A stretch of DNA of 43,849 nt from Verrucomicrobiota bacterium (GCA_020831625.1 JAFIGD010000043.1:1-43849); one strand, 5' to 3'. Counted from the stretch's first letter, positions 8,882 to 18,186 are shown. Notes: a model not told the origin generated them from the letters alone. Program-made: numbers and translations.

Positions 8882-10600
8882 TCAGGGAAGGTATTTATCG
8901 GTGAGGGCCCCTTCGCTGGCGGAGGCGACGGTGGCCGCGTATTTGGCCAGAACTCCGCGGTTCACTTTGGATTTGGGCAGTTTCACCTTGGCCAGACGCT
9001 CTTTCATTTCCTTCTTGGAAATGTGCAGGTTCAGTTCCTGCTTTTCGGCGTCAATGCTGATGGTGTCGCCATTCTTGACGATCGCCAACGGACCGCCCAC
9101 GGCGGCTTCGGGGGTGATGTGACCGACCACAAAGCCGTGGCTGCCGCCGGAGAAGCGTCCGTCGGTGATGAGGGCCACATCCTTGCCGAGGCCTTTGCCC
9201 ATGACGGCGCTGGTGGGGGAGAGCATTTCCCTCATGCCGGGACCGCCTTTGGGTCCTTCGAAGCGGATGACGATCACATGGCCTTTTTTGATGGTGCCGT
9301 CGAGAATGGCTTTGAGCGCGGATTCTTCTGAAGAAAACACTTTGGCTTTGCCTTCAAAGAACAGGCCCTCTTTGCCGCTGATTTTGGCGACGGCGCCTTC
9401 CGGGGCGAGGTTGCCGCGCAGGATGACCAGATGGCTTTCGGGTTTAATGGGATTGCTGAAGGGGCGGATCACATCCTGACCCTTGGGATAGGGTTTCACG
9501 GATTTCAGGTTTTCGGCCAGGGTTTTGCCTGTGCAGGTCAGACAGTCGCCGTGCAGAAGGCCTTTTTTCAGGAGCATTTTCATGAGGGGCTGGGCACCGC
9601 CGATTTTGACGAGTTCGGCCATCACGTATTTGCCGCTGGGCTTGAGGTCGGCGAGCACGGGCACGTTTTTGCCGATGCGGGTGAAATCGTCGAGATCCAG
9701 TTTCACGCCGGTGGTCCAGGCCATGGCGAGGAGGTGGAGCACCGCGTTGGTGGAGCCGCCGAGGGCGCAGACCACGGTGATGGCGTTTTCGAAGGCCTTT
9801 TTGGTCATGATCTGTTTCGGAGTGATTCCGGCTTCGATCAGTTTGAGCACGGCCTCACCGGCGGCGCGGCAGTCGGCGGCTTTTTCGGGTGAAATGGCGG
9901 CCTGGGAGGAACTGCCGGGAAGGCTCATGCCGAGCGCCTCGATGGCGGAGGCCATGGTGTTGGCGGTGTACATGCCGCCGCAGGAGCCGGCTCCGGGTAT
10001 GGAGACCCGCTCGATTTGCTCCAGTTCGGCGTCGTCGATGTCGCCGCGGGCGTGGGCACCGACGGCTTCGAAGACGGAGACGATGTCCACGTCTTTGTCT
10101 TTGTGGCGTCCGGGGAGAATGGTGCCGCCGTAGACGAACACGGCCGGCCGGTTGAGGCGGGCGATGGCCAGCATGCAGCCGGGCATGTTTTTGTCGCAGC
10201 CGCCGATGGCGACAACGCCGTCGAACATCTGACAGCCGACCACGGTTTCGATGGAGTCGGCGATGACCTCGCGGGAGACCAGGGAATAGTGCATGCCGTC
10301 GGTTCCCATGGAGATGCCGTCGGAAATGGTAATGGTGTTGAAGATCACGCCCTTGCCTCCGGCGGTGTCCACGGCGGCGCAGGTTTCGCGGGCGAGCTGG
10401 TCAATGTGCATGTTGCAGGGGGTGACCATGCTCCAGGTGGAGGCGACACCGACCTGCGGTTTTTTGAAATCGTCGCGGTCAAAGCCCACCGCGTGCAGCA
10501 TGGCGCGGGAGGCGGCGCGTTCCGGTCCTTCGGTGATTTGGGATGAATACGGACGGCAGGAGCAGCAGTCGGAACAGGCGGCGTTTTTTTTGGATGACAT
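8882..10600 (-). CDS. ilvD: Dihydroxy-acid dehydratase
   Basis: 572 residues. IlvD dehydrates 2,3-dihydroxy acids to 2-keto acids in valine, leucine and isoleucine synthesis, using an Fe-S cluster and Mg2+. Diagnostic segments are [20 protein letters not shown] (cluster cysteines), [20 protein letters not shown] and [20 protein letters not shown], in the usual order. The frame is open for 40 codons further upstream, but the start [15 protein letters not shown] at 10600 is chosen because it has a good Shine-Dalgarno (CAGGAACCC) and the longer N-terminus is proline-rich junk. The N-terminal cluster of cysteines is unusual but probably tolerated. It lies upstream of pabB on the same strand with no gap, so the two are likely co-transcribed. 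Confidence 0.97.
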   Translation of the reverse strand: MSSKKNAACSDCCSCRPYSSQITEGPERAASRAMLHAVGFDRDDFKKPQVGVASTWSMVTPCNMHIDQLARETCAAVDTAGGKGVIFNTITISDGISMGTDGMHYSLVSREVIADSIETVVGCQMFDGVVAIGGCDKNMPGCMLAIARLNRPAVFVYGGTILPGRHKDKDVDIVSVFEAVGAHARGDIDDAELEQIERVSIPGAGSCGGMYTANTMASAIEALGMSLPGSSSQAAISPEKAADCRAAGEAVLKLIEAGITPKQIMTKKAFENAITVVCALGGSTNAVLHLLAMAWTTGVKLDLDDFTRIGKNVPVLADLKPSGKYVMAELVKIGGAQPLMKMLLKKGLLHGDCLTCTGKTLAENLKSVKPYPKGQDVIRPFSNPIKPESHLVILRGNLAPEGAVAKISGKEGLFFEGKAKVFSSEESALKAILDGTIKKGHVIVIRFEGPKGGPGMREMLSPTSAVMGKGLGKDVALITDGRFSGGSHGFVVGHITPEAAVGGPLAIVKNGDTISIDAEKQELNLHISKKEMKERLAKVKLPKSKVNRGVLAKYAATVASASEGALTDKYLP

Positions 10601-10738
10601 TTTTGGGTTCCTGGGTTTTGGGATTCGCACCGCCGTCGACGGGAATCGGAATTCAAAAGGACAGGGTCCGGCGACGGGGTGTGACGGGGCAACGGGTTGA
10701 TGCGGTCCTGGGGCTTCCAAAATCCCATCATATCACAA

Positions 10739-10754
10739 CCCCGTCACAACGGGG
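10739..10754. promoter_or_regulatory. Perfect inverted repeat in the ilvD / histidine kinase divergent region
   Basis: CCCCGT-CACA-ACGGGG, 6-bp perfect arms, between two divergent genes. The core CCCCGTCACA recurs in inverse orientation at 10680-10689 (TGTGACGGGG) within the ilvD leader. A TATGAT -10-like hexamer for ilvD lies between the two. It could be a shared operator or a hairpin in either leader. No leucine/valine-rich leader peptide was found, so classical attenuation is not supported. Confidence 0.35.
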
Positions 10755-10785
10755 CTCATAAAGGAGATTAATTCAATACAGAAAA

Positions 10786-12747
10786 TTGAAGTTGGTCGAG
10801 TCAAAACCAAGGCGATTTCACTTGGAATTCTCTTTGGAACGATGCAAAGTTCAGGGCGTGAAAGGTTTTTCGCATATTCGATGGACGGGCCGCATCGCGG
10901 TGTCCCGGTACTCCATGGCATTGATTACGCTCTGGCTTGTGGTCAGTGCGATGATCGCGCTTACGGCGCACAGGGTATATCCGGCTGAGAGCCCATGGAT
11001 TCCGCTGGCGTTTCTGGGGGTGTTCCTGGCGCTGGGGGTCACGACCTACAGCGCCTTCCGCTGGATGCTGCAGGATGTTGAAAACGGGTTCGGAATGGAG
11101 TGGGGCAAGCGGGAGCACGCGGTGCATCTGGAGCGGGACTCGTTGCGGCTGGATTTGGAACAGGAGCGGATCCGGGTCCGGGATGTGACGGAAAAACTGA
11201 AAAACGCCTCGCTGCAAACCCGTCGGTTGCATTCTGTTTTTTCTCAGCTGTCCCATCCGGTCGCGTTTTTGGATCTGTTTGGGGAAATTCTGGACTTGAA
11301 CACCTCCGCCAGTGATCTTTTCGGGGAAAACACCCGCCGGTTGAGAGGGCAGTCTTTGTTTGCACTCCCGGCGTTCGCTCAGGCGGGCGATCTGCGGCCG
11401 CTGCTGGAGAAGGCCGCGCGGGGGGAGGCGGTTCAGTTTCAGCAGGAGCTTTTCAGGCAAAACGGCGAATCGCACACACTGGTTTTATCGCTGAAAGCGG
11501 TTTTCGGGGAGAAAGAGCGGGCGGAGTTGATTATTCTCGAGGGGCAGGATATCACCGAACGCCTGAAGGCCGAGGCGGCGCTGCAGGAGACGTTTCAACA
11601 GTTTCAGCAAAGCCAGAAAATGGAGGCGGTGGGGCGTCTGGCGGGCGGGATCGCCCATGATTTCAACAACCTGCTGACCTCGATTCTCGGATTCAGCCAT
11701 ATGGCCCTCGAGGAAATCCCGCAGGACCTTGACGCGGTCGACGACTTGAAGGAGGTCATTCTGGCCGCCACCCGGGCCCAGAATCTGACCCAGAAACTCC
11801 TGGCGATTTCGCGGAAAGAATTGTTTAACAGCCGTCCCGTCGACTTGAATCAACTGGTGCGGGATATGAACAAACTCATTCGGGTGACGATTCACGAGAA
11901 CATTGAAATCGTCAATGAGCTGAGTCCCGAATTCTGCACAATCATGGCGGACGTGACCTCGCTGGAGCAGGTGATATTGAATCTGGCGGTGAACGCGCGG
12001 GACGCCATGCCGCGCAGCGGCCGTTTGTATATCCGCACCGGCATCGAGGATATTCAGAACACCGCTGGTATTTTGCCCGAACCGGCGCCCGGCAAGTATG
12101 TGGTGTTTTCGATTCGCGACACCGGCTGCGGCATGGACGAGGAGGTGCTGGATCATATCTTCGAGCCGTTTTTCACCACCAAGGAGGCCGGGCAGGGAAC
12201 CGGTCTGGGATTGTCGACAGTCTATGCGATTATGAAGCAGTATCAGGGGGGGATTCAAATTTGGAGCGAACCCGGGGTGGGTACGGACTTTAAACTCTAT
12301 TTTCCTTATCATGAATACGCCGAACAAATGCTTTTGGATTTGCCGAAAGATGTGCGGCGTCCTCCTGAAAAAGGCAAGGAGACGATTCTGCTGGTGGAGG
12401 ACGAGGACGGCGTGCGCCGGATGGCCTCCAAGATGATTGAATCGCTGGGCTACACCCTTTTGGCCGCAAGTGACGGCGAAGAGGGAGTCCGGGTGGCCGA
12501 GGCGCATGACGGGAAAATCGATTTAATCATCACCGATGTGGTCATGCCGAATCTGAGCGGCCCCGAGATGATCGACCGGCTGCGCATTTCCCTCGGCCAT
12601 ATTCCCCATCTCTACGTCTCAGGATTCACCATGGACAAGCTCGTGGAGCACGGCGCGGATGATTCCATGGAGAATTTGATCCGCAAGCCCTACAGCCGTG
12701 AGGATCTGGCCCGCCGCATTCGGCAAACGCTTGACGGAAACGCTTAA
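10786..12747 (+). CDS. Membrane-bound hybrid sensor histidine kinase (PAS, HisKA, HATPase, receiver)
   Basis: About 653 residues. Two hydrophobic helices near residues 45-65 and 70-90 form an N-terminal hairpin with almost no periplasmic loop, so the signal is probably sensed in the membrane or cytoplasm. A coiled segment and a PAS domain follow (about 145-255). The dimerisation helix carries the phospho-acceptor His291 in GGIAHDFNNLL. The ATPase domain has the N-box NLAVNARDAMP and G-boxes DTGCGMDEE and GQGTGLGLSTVYAIM. The C-terminal receiver has VEDEDG and the acceptor Asp584 in IITDVVMP, with Lys in IRKPYSRED. No separate response regulator is adjacent, so output probably goes through a phosphorelay. 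The start is uncertain: TTG 10786 is listed, the AAGGAG at 10761-10766 is too distant for it, and GTG 10858 is an alternative. It converges with the next gene, overlapping by 4 bp. Confidence 0.92.
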   Translation: MKLVESKPRRFHLEFSLERCKVQGVKGFSHIRWTGRIAVSRYSMALITLWLVVSAMIALTAHRVYPAESPWIPLAFLGVFLALGVTTYSAFRWMLQDVENGFGMEWGKREHAVHLERDSLRLDLEQERIRVRDVTEKLKNASLQTRRLHSVFSQLSHPVAFLDLFGEILDLNTSASDLFGENTRRLRGQSLFALPAFAQAGDLRPLLEKAARGEAVQFQQELFRQNGESHTLVLSLKAVFGEKERAELIILEGQDITERLKAEAALQETFQQFQQSQKMEAVGRLAGGIAHDFNNLLTSILGFSHMALEEIPQDLDAVDDLKEVILAATRAQNLTQKLLAISRKELFNSRPVDLNQLVRDMNKLIRVTIHENIEIVNELSPEFCTIMADVTSLEQVILNLAVNARDAMPRSGRLYIRTGIEDIQNTAGILPEPAPGKYVVFSIRDTGCGMDEEVLDHIFEPFFTTKEAGQGTGLGLSTVYAIMKQYQGGIQIWSEPGVGTDFKLYFPYHEYAEQMLLDLPKDVRRPPEKGKETILLVEDEDGVRRMASKMIESLGYTLLAASDGEEGVRVAEAHDGKIDLIITDVVMPNLSGPEMIDRLRISLGHIPHLYVSGFTMDKLVEHGADDSMENLIRKPYSREDLARRIRQTLDGNA

Positions 12748-14018
12748 GGCCGCAGAATCAAAAAGCGGTTCCAGACGTCATCCCCGGCGTCATGCGGGGT
12801 GAGAATTTCCACACTGTCATACCGGTCGCGGGGCTGCACGACGACCACCGCGTCACCGGGCCGGGCCTGGCGAAAGGCCAGGGCGGCGCTGTCGCGGTTG
12901 TGCACATGCCGTCCGAGATGAAAGTCGAACCGGGCGGAATTGATGCCGACCACAAAGAGGGTCGGGGCCTCCTCCGTGAGAGGCCGGATGGAGCGGAGAA
13001 AGCGGCTGTGGAGCGCGTCCTCGTGGGTCCGGCTCCGCCAAAGATCCGCGCCGATGCCGATGCACAGGATCAGAGCGATTCGAAGCGTCAGTCCTTTGCG
13101 GGGCGCAAAATCCGAAAGCAGCCACACGGCCGGCGGCAGGAGCATCAGGGTATAATGATTCTGCTTGCTGGCGGTCATGCTGAGCAGCAGGAAGGTGACG
13201 CCGAACCAGACCCATGGCAGGGTGAGGGCGAATTTCGGGCGGGCGCGGGGAAAGGCGAGGAAGAGCGCGGGGCCCAGCATCGCGGGCAGGGTGTAGAAAT
13301 AAAAGAGGACGCCGCGGTGGTTCGGGGAATCGAGGAAGGTGTCGCGGATTTCGTCCTGAAACGCGGCGCGGGCCACCGGATCGTTGAGCAGAAAGCCCGT
13401 CCAGCCGCCGCCGACCAGCAGGGGCGGCAGCAGGGCCGTCAGCCACCAGCGGACATCGCGCGGTTCGGCGCGGATCATGCATAGAAAGGTGATGAAGGGA
13501 ATTACCAGTCCGGCGGGGCCCTTGCTGAGAATCGACAGGCACATGCCCAGGGCTGTCAACAGGCCGGTTTTCCGCTGAAAGCCCAGCATGGCCAGGATCA
13601 TGCCGAAGGTGTTGACCATGTCGGTTTCGGCGAGAGGGGCAAAGCGCCAGAACCCGAAGGAGGCCAAAAGCAACAAGGGCGGGGTTCGGGAGCCGCTGAG
13701 GGTGTAGAGACTGAAGAGCGCTCCCAGGGCAACGAGGGCGAAGGGGAGCCTTGCGCGGGCGGCGGAATCCGTCAGACCGTCCGGCAGCATTGCGGCGGCG
13801 GCGAGCCAGTAGGGCAGGGGCGGCTTGCGGTAGCGGGGCTGATTCTGAAACTCCGGCCGGAGCCAGTCACCGGAATCCGCCATATTGCGGGCGCTGATGA
13901 GAACGCGAAGCTCCTGCTGTCGGGCCGGGGGACGCAAAAAGCCCGCCGGGATCAGCAAGAGGAGAGCCAGTCCGGTGATGAGCAGGAGGTCGCGGACCTT
14001 AGTTGTGCCCGTAGACAT
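12744..14018 (-). CDS. Family-39-type (ArnT/PMT-like) membrane glycosyltransferase
   Basis: 424 residues with many hydrophobic helices. The first periplasmic loop carries the family signature (RQQELRVLISARNMADSG, then a NQPRYRKPPLPYW segment), typical of dolichyl/undecaprenyl-phosphate-sugar transferases such as ArnT, where an acidic residue in this loop is catalytic. Such enzymes move a sugar from a polyprenyl-phosphate donor to lipid A, protein or glycan at the outer face of the inner membrane. The acceptor cannot be read here. The C-terminal ~90 residues form a small soluble domain (VVGINSARFDFHLGRH). Its start overlaps the stop of the upstream YdjY-like gene by 20 bp, so translation is probably coupled. 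Confidence 0.82.
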   Translation of the reverse strand: MSTGTTKVRDLLLITGLALLLLIPAGFLRPPARQQELRVLISARNMADSGDWLRPEFQNQPRYRKPPLPYWLAAAAMLPDGLTDSAARARLPFALVALGALFSLYTLSGSRTPPLLLLASFGFWRFAPLAETDMVNTFGMILAMLGFQRKTGLLTALGMCLSILSKGPAGLVIPFITFLCMIRAEPRDVRWWLTALLPPLLVGGGWTGFLLNDPVARAAFQDEIRDTFLDSPNHRGVLFYFYTLPAMLGPALFLAFPRARPKFALTLPWVWFGVTFLLLSMTASKQNHYTLMLLPPAVWLLSDFAPRKGLTLRIALILCIGIGADLWRSRTHEDALHSRFLRSIRPLTEEAPTLFVVGINSARFDFHLGRHVHNRDSAALAFRQARPGDAVVVVQPRDRYDSVEILTPHDAGDDVWNRFLILRP

Positions 14019-15339
14019 AAATCACCGGGAAAAGCGAATAGACCTCCGAGAGCCATTCGTTGAGGTCCTCATGCCGGATGTCGTCCGGAGCGAACACAAA
14101 CAGCACCCGGATCAGCGGATCATTCGCCTCAAGATACGCCAGCCATTCCGCCGGGGTGTCGAGGGGGCGGCGCTCCTCCACCAGTGTGGGGGTGCGGGTT
14201 TCGTCCCAGAGTTCCTGAATTTCAAACAGCGTGGCCCGGAACCCCTCCTCTTCGCGGTGCAAATGAATCTCCAGCGGCTGGGAGGGGCGCCGGCTCCGCT
14301 CGCGGAACCTTTCCGGCGGCGCGAAGGCCTGATAGTAGAGCTGTCCCGCCACCGGCGGCTCAATGCGGATGCGCTCCTCCTCCTGTTCGAGCACATTCAG
14401 CTTGTTCGCGAAAAGCCGCAGATCGGCCAGGGTCAGTTCCGGACCGAAGTCGGGCGTGACCCAAAACAGCGTGGAGCCGGCCTCCTGTACCGATTCCATG
14501 AGTGATTCAATCGGCGCGGGGTCCGCGGAGGGGAGGGTCAGGGTGTGGTCCCGCTCGGGGCGGCGGCGGTCCTCCGGAGTGGGGCGCAGGCGTAAAATCA
14601 CCGGCTGACCGTGTCGCGTTTCCAGGGCTTTGTTGCGGTTGTACAGACCGTAGACGGCGGTCTTGGCGCCCTGAACCGGCAGGTCGAACATGGTGTTGTG
14701 CAGATTAAAGGTCGAGGCAATGCTGTGGGGACTGAACTGATCGGCTCCGTAGACCTCTTTGTCTTCAATTTGCGGATGGGGCAGCATGGGCGCGCCGGTG
14801 AAAACCCAGGGCATATATTCCATGATTTCGCCGTCGGGGCGGGTGATCCATTCGTGGGCCGGGATTTCGCGGGGTTCCTCGTTTTCGTCCATCTGCACAA
14901 TCAGCGAGGCGTCCACACTGTCGCCGCGGGGCCAGAGGCGGTGGGTGTTGGTGTTCACGGCGCCGCCCGGTTCGAGGCCGATGAATTCGAGGGCCGCGTG
15001 GAGTTCGCTGGGGGTCACCCAGGTGATCATAAGTGCCTCGTAATCCTGACCGCTCATGTCGGTGATCACAAAAAACTCGACCGGATCCCCCAAAATCATG
15101 CCGGTCATTTCCCCGAAGACGAGCACCTCCCGGGCTTCGCGGTCGGCAACTAAAAAGGGCGCGGTCATGATATGCTCTTTCCCGGCGTCCTCGATCGAAT
15201 CAACAATGGCCGCGTGGGCTTCGACGGCGGCGGCCCGGGAGGTCGGGTCAAAACCGGCCTCCGGCTCGGGAATTTCCGATTGCAAAAAGATCAGAAGCGC
15301 CTGGGTGAAAAGTTTAAAGAGGTCGGGAATAAAGGTCAT
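13999..15339 (-). CDS. YdjY-domain-like protein of unknown function
   Basis: 446 residues from the ATG at 15339 (Shine-Dalgarno GAGGAA 5 nt upstream); the frame is open further, but upstream sequence overlaps the preceding gene. The N-terminus is hydrophobic (FKLFTQALLIFLQSE), a possible uncleaved signal. Residues of about 65-190 resemble YdjY domains, in the pattern of PVEFFVITD, YEALMITWVTPSELHAALEF and IGLEPGGAVNTN; this is family recognition from memory and is moderate. The C-terminal half contains charged strands (PLEIHLHREEEGF) and a tail EWLSEVYSLFPVIYVYGHN that resembles the end of ExbD/TolR-like periplasmic domains, a weaker impression. It is the middle gene of a three-gene minus-strand operon. 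Confidence 0.6.
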   Translation of the reverse strand: MTFIPDLFKLFTQALLIFLQSEIPEPEAGFDPTSRAAAVEAHAAIVDSIEDAGKEHIMTAPFLVADREAREVLVFGEMTGMILGDPVEFFVITDMSGQDYEALMITWVTPSELHAALEFIGLEPGGAVNTNTHRLWPRGDSVDASLIVQMDENEEPREIPAHEWITRPDGEIMEYMPWVFTGAPMLPHPQIEDKEVYGADQFSPHSIASTFNLHNTMFDLPVQGAKTAVYGLYNRNKALETRHGQPVILRLRPTPEDRRRPERDHTLTLPSADPAPIESLMESVQEAGSTLFWVTPDFGPELTLADLRLFANKLNVLEQEEERIRIEPPVAGQLYYQAFAPPERFRERSRRPSQPLEIHLHREEEGFRATLFEIQELWDETRTPTLVEERRPLDTPAEWLAYLEANDPLIRVLFVFAPDDIRHEDLNEWLSEVYSLFPVIYVYGHN

Positions 15340-15353
15340 GATGTTCCTCAGGG

Positions 15354-15998
15354 TCAGCGGATGGTTCCAATACGTTCGTCGAGATAGCCGAGCAGACGGT
15401 TGCCGTCCGCGTCGGGCCAGCGGCCTTCCAGCACCGGGGTTTCCGACCACAGTTCCTGCGGAGGCATTTCCCGCAGCAGCAGCCGGTAGCTGGGCATGTC
15501 CTTCAGACTGTCGCGGGGATCGTACATCTTCGCGTTGCGGATGTAGCCCTCCTGCACCAGTTCCTCAATCTGCACCGGCATGCGCCCGGTGTCGTTGTAA
15601 AAGCTTTTGGTTTGCCGGATGATAATGCGCATCTGCTTGCTGCTGGCGGCGATATCGGGATCGCCGGCGGTTTCCGACATCGCCGGAAGCAGAATCAGGA
15701 AGATCAGCGGGATTTTGACAATCCAGAAAACGAGGCTGAAGCCGCCCAGGAGGCTGCCGCCCATGGCGAAGCCGTAGGGGGCCCCCGCCGGTTTTCGGCT
15801 GATGGTCTGGAGGCCGAGGGTCAACGCGCCCACCGCGCAGAAGATCGCGGGCACGCTGAAACCGATCAGCAGGGGAAGAGAATAGTGACGGTTAATCGTC
15901 AGCACCACGAAAACAATGGCGAAGAGAATCGAAACCAGGGAAAGAACCAGAGGGAGGGCGGGGTAGCGGATGGATTTTGAAGCAGACATGCCGTACAT
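15354..15998 (-). CDS. Multi-pass membrane protein with a GspG-like C-terminal segment
   Basis: 214 residues. Three or four hydrophobic helices fill residues 10-115 (LPLVLSLVSILFAIVFVVL, a second near 35-58, and a longer stretch near 80-112). The remaining soluble part contains TKSFYNDTGRMPVQIEELV, matching the pattern of major-pseudopilin (GspG) and similar periplasmic modules (helix, DTGRxP, then EELVxxGY). I cannot name the family. It is 14 bp upstream of the YdjY-like gene and starts the operon that ends in the family-39 glycosyltransferase. Start ATG 15998 (weak AGG 4 nt upstream) is preferred over ATG 15989. The very long minus-strand frame that continues through uvrB is not coding. Confidence 0.65.
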   Translation of the reverse strand: MYGMSASKSIRYPALPLVLSLVSILFAIVFVVLTINRHYSLPLLIGFSVPAIFCAVGALTLGLQTISRKPAGAPYGFAMGGSLLGGFSLVFWIVKIPLIFLILLPAMSETAGDPDIAASSKQMRIIIRQTKSFYNDTGRMPVQIEELVQEGYIRNAKMYDPRDSLKDMPSYRLLLREMPPQELWSETPVLEGRWPDADGNRLLGYLDERIGTIR

Positions 15999-16042
15999 AT
16001 GGCCTGAAACCCTGCGGTTTGCAAGTTCAAGGGGTGCTTCCA

Positions 16043-16071
16043 TTGACAGAATCGGCAATCGCGTGCATAGA
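16043..16071 (+). promoter_or_regulatory. Candidate uvrB promoter giving a near-leaderless mRNA
   Basis: A perfect TTGACA (16043-16048) is followed after 17 nt by CATAGA (16066-16071, 3/6 match). Transcription would begin about 7-9 nt later, at or next to the ATG at 16080, so the mRNA would have little or no 5' leader. No inverted repeat resembling a LexA box was seen. Confidence 0.4.
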
Positions 16072-16079
16072 TGAGGGCC

Positions 16080-18143
16080 ATGCCGGAATCCCTTTATCAC
16101 ATCCAGTCCGACTTCAAACCCTCCGGAGATCAGCCGCAGGCGATCGACGCCCTTTGCCGGGGGCTGGACGCGGGACGTCGGTTTCAGGTGCTCGAAGGCG
16201 TCACCGGCAGCGGCAAAACGTTCACTATGGCCAACGTCATCGCCCACTGGGGCGGTCCGACGCTGATCATTTCCCACAACAAGACCCTCGCCGCCCAGCT
16301 CTACGCGGAAATGAAGCAGTTCCTGCCCGAAAACGCAGTCAGTTATTTTGTGAGCTACTTCGACTACTATCAGCCCGAAGCCTACATTCCCACCACCGAC
16401 ACCTTCATCGAAAAAGACTCCAGCATCAACGAGGATATCGAGCGGTTGCGGCTCGCGGCGACCGACGCGCTGCTGAACCGCCGGGATGTGGTCATCATCG
16501 CCTCGGTTTCCTGTATTTACGGGTTGGGATCGCCGGAGGACTACCAGGACATGCTCATCCACCTGCAGGTCGGCGGCACCCACGACCGGGATCAACTCCT
16601 CGAAAAGCTGGTCACCATTCAGTATACCCGCAACGAAATCGAGCGGTCCCCCGGCACCTTCCGCGTGCGCGGCGACACGGTGGAGCTGTACCCCAGCTAC
16701 AACCAGGAGGGCGTGCGGATCAGCTTCTGGGGCGATGAAATCGAACGCATTCAGCGCTTCGATCCGCTCACCGGCGACGCGCTGGAAAATTTCACCGAGA
16801 TTCACATCAGTCCCGCCCGGCATTTCGTGACCCCCTACCGCAAAATCGAAGAGGCGCTCAAAGACATTCAGGAGGAGATGGAGGCCCGGGTGCGCGAATT
16901 CGAGCAGGACGGACGCCTCATCGAAGCCCAGCGCATCCGCATGAGGACCGACTACGACCTGGAGATGCTTAAAGAGGTCGGATTCTGCAACGGCATCGAG
17001 AACTACTCCCGCTACCTCACCGGCCGCCGGCCCGGCGACCGGCCGTTCACCCTGCTCGATTACTTCCGCGAGGATTTTCTCACGATTATCGACGAATCCC
17101 ACGTCACCCTCCCGCAGATCCGCGGCATGTTCAACGGCGACCTCTCCCGCAAAAGCGTGCTGGTGGAGCACGGATTCCGGCTTCCCTCCGCCCTCGACAA
17201 CCGCCCGCTCGCTTTTGACGAATTTCTGACCTGCACCCAAAAGACTCTCTTCGTGTCCGCCACCCCCTCGGCCTACGAGGTTGATCTCTCCGGCGGGGAG
17301 GTGGTGCGGCAGATCATCCGCCCCACCGGCATTATCGACCCCGAAATCGAGATCCGTCCCCTTAAAGGACAGATCGACGACGTCATGCACGAAATCCGCG
17401 AGCGTGCCGAACGCGAGGAACGCGTGCTCGTCACCACTCTCACCAAACGCACCGCCGAGGATCTCGCCGCCTATCTCGACAGCCTGGACCTGCGCACCAA
17501 ATATCTGCACAGCGACATCGACGCCATCGAACGCGTGGAAATCCTCCGCGCCCTGCGAAAACGCGAATTCGACTGCCTCATCGGCATCAATCTTCTCCGC
17601 GAAGGCCTCGACATCCCCGAAGTGTCGCTTGTCGCCATTCTTGACGCCGACAAAGAAGGCTTTTTGCGGTCCACCACCTCCCTCATTCAGACCGCCGGCC
17701 GCGCGGCCCGGAATTTGAAAGGCAAAGTGATTCTCTACGCGGACAAAGTCACCGACTCGATGCAGGCGCTGCTCGACACCACCGAAGAGCGCCGCCGCCG
17801 CCAGTTGGCCTACAACGTCGAACACAACATCACCCCGCAGCAGATTGTCAAAGAAATCCAGGACAGCCTCGCGGTGATCCGCAAGTCAGCGGACGTGGAG
17901 GAATCCGTGCTCCGTGAAACCGGCGAAGCGTACGACGTGCACGAGGTGATCCGCGAGATGGAGGGAGAAATGATGGAGGCCGCCAAAGCGCTCGAATACG
18001 AACGGGCCGCCCTGCTGCGGGATCAGATCATGGAGCTCCGCGCCGTCCTCAAAACCGGCGACACCAGCACCTCCGGCAAGACCCCTTACCGCAAGAAGAA
18101 GGGTAAAAAGGCCGTTCCGAAGATCGGAAAACCCAAGCACTGA
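16080..18143 (+). CDS. uvrB: Excinuclease ABC subunit B
   Basis: 687 residues (690 if ATG 16071 is used). UvrB is the damage-verifying helicase-like subunit of nucleotide excision repair; it receives DNA from UvrA and recruits UvrC. The full family layout is present: SDFKPSGDQPQAI at the start, Walker A GVTGSGKTFTMANV, the beta-hairpin YFVSYFDYYQPEAYIP, DESHVTLPQ, the helicase motifs LLREGLDIPEVSLVAILDAD and QTAGRAARN, and a C-terminal UVR motif (EYERAALLRDQIMELR) that binds UvrC, followed by a basic tail. ATG 16080 is preferred because the family begins two or three residues before this conserved stretch and GAGG sits just upstream. It stands alone as a transcription unit. Confidence 0.98.
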   Translation: MPESLYHIQSDFKPSGDQPQAIDALCRGLDAGRRFQVLEGVTGSGKTFTMANVIAHWGGPTLIISHNKTLAAQLYAEMKQFLPENAVSYFVSYFDYYQPEAYIPTTDTFIEKDSSINEDIERLRLAATDALLNRRDVVIIASVSCIYGLGSPEDYQDMLIHLQVGGTHDRDQLLEKLVTIQYTRNEIERSPGTFRVRGDTVELYPSYNQEGVRISFWGDEIERIQRFDPLTGDALENFTEIHISPARHFVTPYRKIEEALKDIQEEMEARVREFEQDGRLIEAQRIRMRTDYDLEMLKEVGFCNGIENYSRYLTGRRPGDRPFTLLDYFREDFLTIIDESHVTLPQIRGMFNGDLSRKSVLVEHGFRLPSALDNRPLAFDEFLTCTQKTLFVSATPSAYEVDLSGGEVVRQIIRPTGIIDPEIEIRPLKGQIDDVMHEIRERAEREERVLVTTLTKRTAEDLAAYLDSLDLRTKYLHSDIDAIERVEILRALRKREFDCLIGINLLREGLDIPEVSLVAILDADKEGFLRSTTSLIQTAGRAARNLKGKVILYADKVTDSMQALLDTTEERRRRQLAYNVEHNITPQQIVKEIQDSLAVIRKSADVEESVLRETGEAYDVHEVIREMEGEMMEAAKALEYERAALLRDQIMELRAVLKTGDTSTSGKTPYRKKKGKKAVPKIGKPKH

Positions 18144-18144
18144 T

Positions 18145-18186
18145 TTTCCGGGACTCGGAAATGAAGGACCGGGACTTCACTTTTTT
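18145..18186 (+). terminator. Possible uvrB terminator
   Basis: Directly after the stop codon, TTTCCG-GGACT-CGGAAA forms a 6-bp hairpin. A second short hairpin, TGAAG (18162-18166) with CTTCA (18175-18179), is followed by six T at 18181-18186. Both stems are short, so intrinsic termination is only plausible. Confidence 0.35.

Noticed and set aside
10601-10731. Attenuator leader peptide for ilvD
   Set aside because: The possible leader frame ([16 protein letters not shown]) is not rich in Leu/Ile/Val and no terminator/antiterminator pair was found.
15999-16080. SOS (LexA) box before uvrB
   Set aside because: No CTGT-N8-ACAG-like or other inverted repeat in this interval.
15354-17825. 823-codon minus-strand frame across uvrB
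   Set aside because: Only its last 214 codons (start near 15998) look like a real membrane protein; the rest is antisense to uvrB and has shadow composition.
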